From Gammaproteobacteria bacterium UBA7449 (GTDB taxonomy: Bacteria > Pseudomonadota > Gammaproteobacteria > Pseudomonadales > Pseudohongiellaceae), in NCBI GenBank assembly GCA_002477465.1, contig DLPV01000005.1:20049-84048 (forward strand): a DNA stretch of 64,000 bases, written 5' to 3'. The position numbers were made by a program, and so were the translations under genes. Positions 49,329 to 57,435 of the stretch are shown here, in pieces; position 1 is the first letter of the stretch, and each line of letters begins with the position of its first letter. The notes below the pieces were generated by a model, which was not told the origin of the DNA, made no database searches, and saw only the letters and a program-made list of their open reading frames with translations.

Positions 49329-49745
49329 ATGAACAGTATATCCCGAGCAGTGCACAAGCCTGTACTGACCTTAGTCGCACTGCTATTCCTGTTGGGCGGT
49401 TGCATCCAGCAGGCATCTCAGCAAGAAGAATTTCGACTTCCCATAAGCATTAACGAGGCCATGGCCTCGCTGATTAATCATTCGGCAGATCCTATCTGGG
49501 TCGCGGCATGGAAAAATTCGCGGTCTGATGAGGATTGGCGTGAGCTGGAACACCTGGCGCGCCAACTTCAAGTCGGCGGTGCTTTGATCACAATTCCGGG
49601 CACTGGCCCCGTTTATACCATGTGGACTGGCCGTACCGAATGGGTTGAGTATGCGGAAGAACTCTCTGCAGCAGCAGGACGTGCGGTGAACGCAGCCCGC
49701 AGCAAGGACGTGGAACTCATTGCACGCGCAGGTGAACTTTCGTAA
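49329..49745 (+). pseudogene. Truncated haem-type lipoprotein lacking its CxxCH motif
   Basis: A 138-residue protein with a signal peptide and lipobox (LFLLGGC, lipidated Cys near residue 25). I chose ATG at 49329, preceded by AGAGGGA. The body (MASLINHSADPIWVAAW, DEDWRELEHLARQLQVGGAL) matches a family of cytochrome-c'-like proteins that I recall ending in a CxxCH haem site. Here the chain stops at RAGELS, just before that site would be expected, with tandem TAA stops. The sequence beyond belongs to a different truncated gene, so this looks like a deletion remnant that might still make a haem-less lipoprotein. Confidence 0.6.
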
Positions 49746-49791
49746 TAACTGGATCGGCAAGGGGGCCTAAGAACTATTTGCGGAATCGGCC

Positions 49792-50913
49792 TTGCTCTAT
49801 CAACCTATCCTGCCAGAAAGTGGCGATGAGGATGCGCTCGCGGTAGTCGAAGCCGGCGACATCCCGAAACTGCATGAACTGCGTTTGCACCAGGGATCCA
49901 TCTGGCTGTGGAATCGCCCGGTATATGACCCAGGTGCCGGTGGCCACCTGCGAATTGAATTACGCGCCTTACCAGCGGGGCCCACTATTGTTGATATGCT
50001 TGCCAACGCGGCACTAGCAATCGGCCTGGCAAGACTAATGCAATCGCAGATCAGAACGCTACTGCCCGCAATTCCGTTTACCTACTGCACCGCCAACTTC
50101 TATCGCGCCGCGCAGAAAGGGCTGAATGCGGATATTTTTTGGCCATCACTCAAGCAGACCCAACCTGAATACTTCCCGGTCTCAGACATAGTTGCAAGAC
50201 TGTTACCCCATCTGCCCGAACAGCTGGCTTCGATGGGCTTTATAGAAACTGATTTAAATCACGTGCTTGATGTCATCGCCGACCGGTTGGACACACGTCA
50301 GACTGGCGCACAGTGGCAACTTAAAAAACTCGCAGAACTTCGAAGTAGCATGCACAAGCGCGACGCTCTCGTCTCACTTTTCACCCATCGCATGATAGTC
50401 ACGGATATTAGTTTTGGCGCCCTAATGGAAATCAGCGACGCCATGATACCAACAGCCACCATCGAATGCGGCGGTTCACAAGATGCCGAATCCAACCTGA
50501 TGGCGGTAGACGGCTTGATCAAATATTTGACTTATGAGGACGTGCTGTCCAATGAGCACACGGATATGTCACTTGAGTTTCTCCAAAATTCCATGCGGCT
50601 TGAACTGCTTGAGAGTAGTGATATCGCTTACGGCGATCATAGTCAGATGGAATGCGGCGCCACCCGACTGCCAGATATAGAAAAACACAATTTTGGCTAC
50701 GTGGGTTCGGGGGATCGCCTGGGATTTATCGCAGGAATTCTATTCGAGAATCTAAAGGTCTCTGACCCAAACGGAAACGAGGCTATCGAAGATTATTTCG
50801 AAGTGAGAGAAGGCGTTCTGTTTCCGAAACGACGCCTCAAATTCTTTATGGTGAAAGCTAATCCGGAGATTGCCCGCAAGGACTGCCTGCTGCACCTGCC
50901 GCTGGCAGACTAG
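49792..50913 (+). pseudogene. Chimeric fragment: GCS2-like C-terminus fused to AstE-like C-terminus
   Basis: An open frame of 373 codons with a TTG start and no good ribosome-binding site. Residues 1-195 match only the C-terminal part of GCS2-type (YbdK-like) glutamate-cysteine ligase family proteins: LHELRLHQGSIWLWNRP, HLRIELRALPAGPT, TGAQWQLKKLAEL. The ATP-binding N-terminal half is missing. From about residue 205 the sequence resembles the C-terminal half of succinylglutamate desuccinylase/aspartoacylase proteins (PTATIECGGSQD, EKHNFGYVGSGD), without their zinc-binding start. The upstream codons (ELFAESA) continue GCS2-like for seven residues to a stop at 49768. Read as two internal deletions; loss of function is likely but the frame is still open. 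Confidence 0.6.
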
Positions 50914-50931
50914 CGCCAGCACTCGAACAGA

Positions 50932-52215
50932 TCAGTTTAATGGGTGCAGACGAACAGGCAGGTGGGTGTAACCCTTTACGAAACTTGAGTAGACCCGCTC
51001 TGGATCGCCAACAACTTCGACCTTGTGAAAGCGCTGCATGATCTCTTCCCAGAGAATTCGCAGCTGCATCTCCGCAAGTCGGTTACCCATGCAGCGGTGC
51101 AGACCAAAACCAAAGGAAAGGTGCTGCCGCGCCTTTTCTCTATCGATAAGAAATTCATTGGCGCGATCTATGGCTTCTTCATCGCGATTACCCGAGGCGT
51201 ACCACATGACGACCTTGTCACCCGCCTTGATCTGCTTACCACCAAGCTCTGCATCCACCAGCGCGGTTCTGCGCATATACGCCAGTGGCGTCTGCCAGCG
51301 GATTATCTCGGACACCATGTTAGGAATGATTCCGTGGTTGGCCCGCAGCTTGTCATACTCAGCCGGGTTTTCGTTCAGTGCCAACACGCCACCCGAGATG
51401 GAGTTTCTGGTAGTGTCGTTACCACCAACGATAAGCAGGATGATATTCCCCAGATACTCCATCGGCGCCATATTGCGCGTCGCTTCCCCATGGGCAAGCA
51501 TGGACACCAGATCAGAACCAGGCTCGGCATTAACCCGCTCATTCCAGAGTCCCGTGAAAACCTGCAGACACTCCTCCATGGCGGCCCATCGCTCCTCGTT
51601 TGAGTTCACTACCCCGGCACCGGGAATGGCAGTCGCAGCGTCAGACCAAAAGGTCAGCTTGTAGCGGTCTTCAAACGGAAAGTCGAACAGCGTAGCGAGC
51701 ATTTGCGTAGTCAGTTCGATAGAGACATGTTTTACCCAATCAAATTCTTCATTTACCGGCAGCCCATCAAGGATATTGCATACCCGCTCACGAATTATGC
51801 TTTCCAGACGCTTCAGATTGGCAGGCGCGACAACAGGCTGGGCAATACGTCGCTGATCATCATGCTTTGGTGGATCCATGGCGATGAACATGGGCAGGGT
51901 GTACTCCTCATAGGAGTCGATAATGCCTACAGTGGGTTCAGATGAATAGATGTGCGGTGAGGTGTCCACCTCCATGATGTCGCTGTATTTCGTGACAGAC
52001 CAATAGGGGCCGACAGCAGACTCGGCGCAGAAATGGACCGGATCTTCCTTACGTAGCCTTTCCAGGAACGGCAGAAACTCATTGGTATGCCAAATTCCTG
52101 GGTGGGATAAATCTATTTTCTCAATCGGCATGGTCCAGGGATCTTTCCCCACCATACTCCACCTGCTTTGCTCTGCAGACTCGGTAGCCCGCATCTCGGT
52201 CGAATTTTCACTCAT
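50932..52215 (-). CDS. Cytochrome P450 of the CYP153 (alkane/fatty-acid omega-hydroxylase) type
   Basis: A 427-residue soluble P450. The haem ligand is C375 in FGFGLHRCMGNRLAE; the oxygen-binding I-helix reads LLIVGGNDTTRNS; ExxR lies in SEIIRWQTPLAYMRR. These, with MFIAMDPPKHD and VVMWYASGNRDE, are very close to CYP153A alkane hydroxylases from memory. CYP153 oxidises terminal carbons of medium-chain alkanes or fatty acids. It forms an operon with the ferredoxin gene 41 bp upstream. No ferredoxin reductase or AraC regulator, often present in CYP153 loci, is seen. Confidence 0.9.
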   Translation of the reverse strand: MSENSTEMRATESAEQSRWSMVGKDPWTMPIEKIDLSHPGIWHTNEFLPFLERLRKEDPVHFCAESAVGPYWSVTKYSDIMEVDTSPHIYSSEPTVGIIDSYEEYTLPMFIAMDPPKHDDQRRIAQPVVAPANLKRLESIIRERVCNILDGLPVNEEFDWVKHVSIELTTQMLATLFDFPFEDRYKLTFWSDAATAIPGAGVVNSNEERWAAMEECLQVFTGLWNERVNAEPGSDLVSMLAHGEATRNMAPMEYLGNIILLIVGGNDTTRNSISGGVLALNENPAEYDKLRANHGIIPNMVSEIIRWQTPLAYMRRTALVDAELGGKQIKAGDKVVMWYASGNRDEEAIDRANEFLIDREKARQHLSFGFGLHRCMGNRLAEMQLRILWEEIMQRFHKVEVVGDPERVYSSFVKGYTHLPVRLHPLN

Positions 52216-52256
52216 TGGTTCCTTCCCCCTCGAACCTCACTTTCATGTACTTCAAT

Positions 52257-52577
52257 CTAAAACTGAAACTCCGGCGTGGTAACCACCAGGCCATCGAGTT
52301 CATCAGTGATTTCTATTTGACAGGACAGGCGCGAATTATCCTGCCGATCTGTGCTCAAGCTCAGCATGGCTTCCTCGGTAGGGCTGATATCTCCAACCTT
52401 GTCCAGCCAGTCCTCCTGGACGTAGACGTGACAGGTTGCGCAAGAGCAGGCACCACCGCAATCTGCGTCGATACCGGGCACGCCATTGGTGAGGGCCGCC
52501 AGCATGACAGAGCCTCCAGCCTGGGCCTCGACTTCATGCTCCTCACCCGCGTGTTCTATAAATCGAATTTTTGCCAT
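52257..52577 (-). CDS. [2Fe-2S] ferredoxin (adrenodoxin type)
   Basis: A 106-residue ferredoxin. Cluster ligands C40, C46, C49 ([10 protein letters not shown]) and C86 (RLSCQI) are in the C-x5-C-x2-C...C arrangement. I chose ATG at 52577 (MAKIRFIEH), the normal ferredoxin N-terminus; an in-frame ATG 45 bases upstream adds unrelated sequence. It lies directly upstream of the P450 and is the evident electron donor. A reductase must come from elsewhere. Confidence 0.93.
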   Translation of the reverse strand: MAKIRFIEHAGEEHEVEAQAGGSVMLAALTNGVPGIDADCGGACSCATCHVYVQEDWLDKVGDISPTEEAMLSLSTDRQDNSRLSCQIEITDELDGLVVTTPEFQF

Positions 52578-52903
52578 GAAACTACCATTTCCCTCATATT
52601 TAAGATCGCGCAACCATACCAATTTGTAAGGCTCAACAAAAGCACGGGCTTCAAGAATTACCCCTGAATTACCCCATCAGGCTGGGCTCTCAAAACATTG
52701 GAACACTGCGACGAAAGGTGTGCATGTGTAGCATGAAAAATCACCAATTTCAGCGCAAGAATCACCCCCGATTCAGCGCATCGATCTGTGACAAACTTGT
52801 AATAAAATCAACCAATAAATTCCACTATTCAAGCCTGCAGCACTGGTTCTCGCGAGCACGTAATGTTTTAATACGGCGCATATTGAGTCAGGCAATCAAG
52901 ATC

Positions 52904-53578
52904 GTGACAAACCCCATCGGAGCACTATTTGGCCGTTCCCCCATCCGCCCCCTGCAGGGCCATATGGGTGCAGTGCAATCCTGCGTCGCCTCACTGCAAA
53001 AACTTGTGGAGGCCAGTATTGCTGCAGACTGGCAATCAGCCGACGCGCTGGCCCAAGAGATCAACAGCAGCAAGCAGGATGCGGACGAGATCAAGCGCGA
53101 CACCCGCATGCATCTCACCCGCAGTGTGTTCCTTCCCGTTGCCCGCACCGATCTGCTCGAGCTCGTCTCAATTCAGGACCAGATCGGTTATAACTGCAAA
53201 CAAGTCGCGCAGCTACCGCTGTTACGCAAGTCCAGCTTCCCGGGAGATCTTGGCCCCGCTATAGCAGGCTTCTGTAGCGCGACCTTAAAAGTCTCCGAAA
53301 GCGCGCTGGCCACGATTAACGAACTGGATGAATTGTTTGAAACCAGCTTCAAGGGCCGGGAAGCAGGATTTGTTGAAAAACTCATTGACCAGTTTCAAGA
53401 GATGGAAGCCCAGAGCGAAGAAGGTACATCGGCGATTCAGGGTCAGCTCCTTCAATTAGAAGATAGCCTGAATCCCGTTGACGTCATATTTCACTATAAG
53501 TTGATAGATCTGCTAGCTGATATTGCGCATTCCGCTCGCAAGGCGGGAAGTCAACTGCTTATGTTCATGGCCCGTTAA
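52904..53578 (+). CDS. DUF47 / TIGR00153 PhoU-like protein
   Basis: A 224-residue helical protein of the DUF47 (PhoU-like) family, usually encoded with a Pit phosphate transporter and thought to modulate it. The N-terminal TNPIGALFGRSPIRPLQGHM is the family start. I chose GTG at 52904, which gives the normal length; a TTG at 52883 is an alternative, and the open frame upstream to 52718 does not look coding. The transporter gene follows after 30 bp. Confidence 0.88.
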   Translation: MTNPIGALFGRSPIRPLQGHMGAVQSCVASLQKLVEASIAADWQSADALAQEINSSKQDADEIKRDTRMHLTRSVFLPVARTDLLELVSIQDQIGYNCKQVAQLPLLRKSSFPGDLGPAIAGFCSATLKVSESALATINELDELFETSFKGREAGFVEKLIDQFQEMEAQSEEGTSAIQGQLLQLEDSLNPVDVIFHYKLIDLLADIAHSARKAGSQLLMFMAR

Positions 53579-53608
53579 GAGCAAGAGCCCTATCGAGTAA
53601 CGCCTCTG

Positions 53609-54883
53609 ATGTCAGAAATACTTGCGCAGTACGGTACGCTAATGCTGGCTCTTGCCTGCATTTTTGGGTTTTTCATGGCCTATGGTGTGGGTGCGAACGA
53701 CGTGGCTAATGCCATGGGGACGTCAGTCGGCGCCCGTGCGATCACCATCAAACAGGCAATCATTATTGCCATGGTGTTCGAGTTTGCCGGGGCCTATCTC
53801 GCGGGTGGCGAAGTCACCTCCACCATTCGCAGTGGCATCATTGACCTTGAGACTGCTGGCTTTGATACCAATCCAGAACTGCTGGTTTACGGTATGCTGT
53901 CCTCATTATTGGCTGCCGGCACCTGGCTTCTGCTCGCCTCATGGAAGGGTTGGCCCGTCTCAACCACGCATTCAATAATTGGTGCGATTATTGGCTTCGC
54001 TGTAGTCGGCGTTTCAGTCGACTCGGTAATGTGGGGTCAAGTCATCTCGATTGTCGCCAGCTGGGTCATTTCCCCGGTGTTTTCAGGCGTCATCGCCTTT
54101 ATTATTTTCCTCAGTGTACAGCGTCTGGTTCTCGATACCGACGACCCATTTCAGAATGCAAAGAAGTACATCCCTGGCTATATTTTTCTGGTTGGCTTCA
54201 TGATTTCAATGGTTACGCTGATCAAAGGCTTGAGCCACGTCGGGCTTGAAGTCAGCTTTGTTCAGGCAACGATATACGCCGTGGGCATTGGTCTCGTCAC
54301 CATGACCATAGGCTACTTCCTGATTCGCAACATCAAGGAAAATGTTACCGATAATCCCGATGACCGCTTTGCCAGCCTTGAGCGCTTATTTGGCGTGCTA
54401 ATGATTTTTACAGCCTGCTCAATGGCATTTGCCCATGGCTCCAATGATGTCGCCAATGCCATCGGCCCATTGGCGGCTGTTAACGGCGTAATACAGAGCG
54501 GCGGCGTGTTTGCCGCACAGTCGCAATTGCCGGTTTGGATCCTGTTGCTGGGTGGGGGAGGCCTCGTGATAGGCCTGGCCACACTTGGCTATCGAGTAAT
54601 TGCGACCATAGGCCGCAACATTACCGAACTCACTCCCAGTCGCGGTTTCGCTGCAGAGATTGCTGCGGCGACTACTGTGGTGATTGCATCGGGCACTGGG
54701 ATTCCAGTCTCCACCACCCACACCCTGGTTGGCGCCGTGCTGGGCGTCGGACTCGCGCGCGGAATTGGTGCCTTGAACCTGGGCGTGGTGGGCAGGATAT
54801 TTCTCTCTTGGGTTATCACCTTACCGGTAGGAGCAGCCCTTTCAATCCTGTTCTTTTTCCTGTTCCGGGCCATTTTCGGTTAG
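53609..54883 (+). CDS. pit: Low-affinity inorganic phosphate transporter (Pit family)
   Basis: A 424-residue PiT transporter with about 11 helices. The duplicated signature is clear: GANDVANAMGTSVGARAIT near residue 28 and GSNDVANAIGPLAAV near 275, and WPVSTTHSIIGAIIGF with its repeat IPVSTTHTLVGAVLGVG. It couples phosphate uptake to H+ or Na+. Operon with the DUF47 gene directly upstream. ATG at 53609. Confidence 0.94.
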   Translation: MSEILAQYGTLMLALACIFGFFMAYGVGANDVANAMGTSVGARAITIKQAIIIAMVFEFAGAYLAGGEVTSTIRSGIIDLETAGFDTNPELLVYGMLSSLLAAGTWLLLASWKGWPVSTTHSIIGAIIGFAVVGVSVDSVMWGQVISIVASWVISPVFSGVIAFIIFLSVQRLVLDTDDPFQNAKKYIPGYIFLVGFMISMVTLIKGLSHVGLEVSFVQATIYAVGIGLVTMTIGYFLIRNIKENVTDNPDDRFASLERLFGVLMIFTACSMAFAHGSNDVANAIGPLAAVNGVIQSGGVFAAQSQLPVWILLLGGGGLVIGLATLGYRVIATIGRNITELTPSRGFAAEIAAATTVVIASGTGIPVSTTHTLVGAVLGVGLARGIGALNLGVVGRIFLSWVITLPVGAALSILFFFLFRAIFG

Positions 54884-54962
54884 CAGCTCAGCTATTTTTG
54901 GGGCTTAATTGTGCCAACATCTTTGCTACCCTAGCCTGAAATCTGTCTTGAGTCTGATCTGC

Positions 54963-56198
54963 ATGTCTTCAGCTAAAGCAAACGTCCGGCCTTATCAATT
55001 TGTGCTCGCGAGTGCGTGCCTGCTGTTAATCCTGTCTTTTGGGTACCGGGCTGGTTTCGGCCTTTTCATGGTGCCAATGACAGAAGCTCGCGGATGGGGC
55101 CGCGACGTACTCGCCATGGCATTGGCAATACAAAATTTGTCCTGGGGCATCTGTGCGATTCTTGCCGGCGCTTTGGCAGACAAGTATGGCAATTTGCGGG
55201 TGCTGCTAAGCGGCGTTTTCCTTTACGCCATCGGCATGATGGGCATGTCAATCTCAGCCACTGAAGTGCACATCATCAGCACAGCCGGGCTGTTGGTGGG
55301 CGCTGGCGTTGCTGGCACTTCTTTTGGCATCGTGCTGCCTTCCATTGCGCGCGCCGTGCCTGAAGAGAAGCGGGCCTGGGCAATGGGCATCGGCACGGCA
55401 GCTGGCAGTTTTGGTCAGTTTCTGGTCGTACCCATCATCCAAACCGTGGTCGACAGTGTTGGCTGGATGAGTTCCCTGCAGTATCTCGGGCTCTCTGCGT
55501 TCCTGATGGCGATATTCTGCATCCCCCTCGCTAAGTATGGCGGCGCCAGTGAGGCCCAGAGTGGCGAAGCACAGGCACCTGTCAGCATCACCGAAATTGC
55601 ACGGCGCGCCTGTGCAGTCAGGTCTTACCAACTCCTGATATTCGGCTTCTTTGTGTGTGGCTTTCATGTCGCCTTCATCACCGTGCACATGCCTGGCTAT
55701 GTCATCGACCTTGGGTTTGACCCACAGGTTGGTGCCTGGAGTATCAGTCTGATTGGACTCTGCAACGTGATCGGCGCTTATTACTCCGGTGTCTTGAGCG
55801 GCAAGCGCTCCATGCGCGCCCTGTTGACCTGCATCTATCTCGGGCGAGTACTTGCCATTAGCCTTTTCCTGGTGATGCCGGTTACCCTCACCAGCATCAT
55901 GATCTTCAGTGCCGGCATGGGCTTTCTTTGGCTCGCAACAGTACCTCCCACCTCAGGCTTAGTGGCCTTGTTTTTTGGCACCCGCTACATGTCATTTCTT
56001 TATGGCATTGTTTTCCTTAGTCACCAGCTCGGTAGCTTCTCGGGGGTCTGGTTAGGCGGCTGGATGTATGAACAATACGGCAATTACGACGGCATCTGGT
56101 ATGCCGGCATCTTGCTGGGTGTGGCTGCTGCCATTTTACATTGGCCAATCAAGGAAGAGGATTATTCCGGACAACTCGCCACTGCCAAGGCAGCCTGA
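54963..56198 (+). CDS. Major facilitator superfamily transporter
   Basis: A 411-residue 12-helix MFS protein. The loop-2 motif is GALADKYGNLRVLL, followed by GTSFGIVLPSIARAVPEEKRAWAMGIGTAAGSFGQF in helices 4-5. Closest in appearance to monocarboxylate/oxalate-type (MCT/OFA-like) porters, but the substrate is unknown. I chose ATG at 54963 (MSSAKANVRPYQF); an in-frame GTG 54 bases earlier starts a sequence with no membrane topology sense. Separate from pit by 79 bp. Confidence 0.85.
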   Translation: MSSAKANVRPYQFVLASACLLLILSFGYRAGFGLFMVPMTEARGWGRDVLAMALAIQNLSWGICAILAGALADKYGNLRVLLSGVFLYAIGMMGMSISATEVHIISTAGLLVGAGVAGTSFGIVLPSIARAVPEEKRAWAMGIGTAAGSFGQFLVVPIIQTVVDSVGWMSSLQYLGLSAFLMAIFCIPLAKYGGASEAQSGEAQAPVSITEIARRACAVRSYQLLIFGFFVCGFHVAFITVHMPGYVIDLGFDPQVGAWSISLIGLCNVIGAYYSGVLSGKRSMRALLTCIYLGRVLAISLFLVMPVTLTSIMIFSAGMGFLWLATVPPTSGLVALFFGTRYMSFLYGIVFLSHQLGSFSGVWLGGWMYEQYGNYDGIWYAGILLGVAAAILHWPIKEEDYSGQLATAKAA

Positions 56199-56336
56199 TT
56201 CATTAAATTACATATAATTATTATAATTAAACCACATCAGACAGATGTCTTGATCCAGCGATTTGGGGACGGCAAACTGATGCCTGGACTTACCGCTCAC
56301 CTGGTTCCAACAGACTGCGGAGTAACTGAGACATAG

Positions 56337-57248
56337 ATGACATTAACAACGCTAAATTCGACGAAACAACGCCCTACGCTCGTAGCAAGGAGGATACTTC
56401 TGCTCACAGCGCTTTGGCTCGCTGCATGCAGCAATATTGTTGAAGTGCGTTCCAGTAATTACGGCAGCCGAGTCAAATACCTGGTACTGCACGCAACCTC
56501 TGAAGACTTCGCGGAGTCACTGCGACTCCTAACTCAACCCACCGCCAATCCAGTCAGCTCGCACTACCTCGTCCCTGATCCTGGCGACCCAAGCTATTCA
56601 CGCAGCAGTCTGCGCGTGCATAGACTGGTGCCAGAATTGGAAAGAGCCTGGCATGCCGGGGTCAGCTATTGGGCCGAAGAAACCGGATTGAATGATCGCT
56701 CGATCGGCATCGAGATAGTCAACGAGTTCAAGTGCAGCGGCACCAGTGATCCCGTCAATGAAACAGTACCTGAAGACATCAGCTGCGAATTTCCCAACTA
56801 CGACGAGGCACAAATCGCGCTGGTCATCGAACTGGTCTCAGACATCCTGGCACGTTATCCAAATATTAATCCCATTGATGTGGTCGGTCATTCTGACATT
56901 GCCATTCTCAGGAAATCCGATCCTGGGCCAGAGTTCCCCTGGCAGCGCTTGTATGAATCGGGCATAGGCGCCTGGTATGAGGAAGATCTTAAAGCTGACT
57001 ATGAACAGCGCTTCTCGCAGCGCCTGCCGGACATTGCTATGATTCAGGAGGCACTCAATCGACTCGGCTACTTCGTCGAACCTACGGGCCAGTTTGACAA
57101 CGCGACCCGCTATGCCATGCGCGCCATGCAGTTACACTTCAGGCCCCAGAACTACACCGGTGAAATCGATGCCGAATCTGTTGCCATCATCTGGGCGCTA
57201 CTGGAGAAGTACCGGCCACGGGAACTCGAAGAGCTATTAAAATTCTGA
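56337..57248 (+). CDS. AmiD-like N-acetylmuramoyl-L-alanine amidase lipoprotein
   Basis: A 303-residue protein with a lipobox (LWLAACS), so probably anchored in the outer membrane. The amidase_2 domain (about 40-215) has YLVLHATSE, SSHYLVP, WHAG, SIGIEIVNE and VVGHSDIAILRKSDPGPEFPW, including zinc-binding His/His/Asp and the catalytic Glu. A peptidoglycan-binding domain follows (IQEALNRLGYFVEPTGQFDNAT). It cleaves the amide bond between MurNAc and the peptide during cell-wall recycling. Single gene, ATG at 56337. Confidence 0.9.
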   Translation: MTLTTLNSTKQRPTLVARRILLLTALWLAACSNIVEVRSSNYGSRVKYLVLHATSEDFAESLRLLTQPTANPVSSHYLVPDPGDPSYSRSSLRVHRLVPELERAWHAGVSYWAEETGLNDRSIGIEIVNEFKCSGTSDPVNETVPEDISCEFPNYDEAQIALVIELVSDILARYPNINPIDVVGHSDIAILRKSDPGPEFPWQRLYESGIGAWYEEDLKADYEQRFSQRLPDIAMIQEALNRLGYFVEPTGQFDNATRYAMRAMQLHFRPQNYTGEIDAESVAIIWALLEKYRPRELEELLKF

Positions 57249-57296
57249 TTTGCCGATTTCCATTCAGGAAATTACAATTCACGCTTTGATAGCCTC

Positions 57297-57428
57297 ATGG
57301 AAGAACTCATCCCTAACTTCTCTTCTCGCGGGGAGGTTGTAGCTGGGGTGCCTGTCGCTATAGAGGGAGAAATTGTAAACTACTTATTTCTTGCACCCAC
57401 CCTTAAACTGAGCAAAGATATTCCCTAA
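57297..57428 (+). CDS. Doubtful 43-codon open frame
   Basis: ATG at 57297, no good ribosome-binding site; the protein would read MEELIPNFSSRGEVVAG and end LKLSKDIP. It fills most of the gap between the amidase and the converging propeller gene. The translation looks more protein-like than random, but there is no family match in memory and no structural feature. It may be a gene fragment or chance. Confidence 0.2.
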   Translation: MEELIPNFSSRGEVVAGVPVAIEGEIVNYLFLAPTLKLSKDIP

Positions 57429-57435
57429 GATGTAA

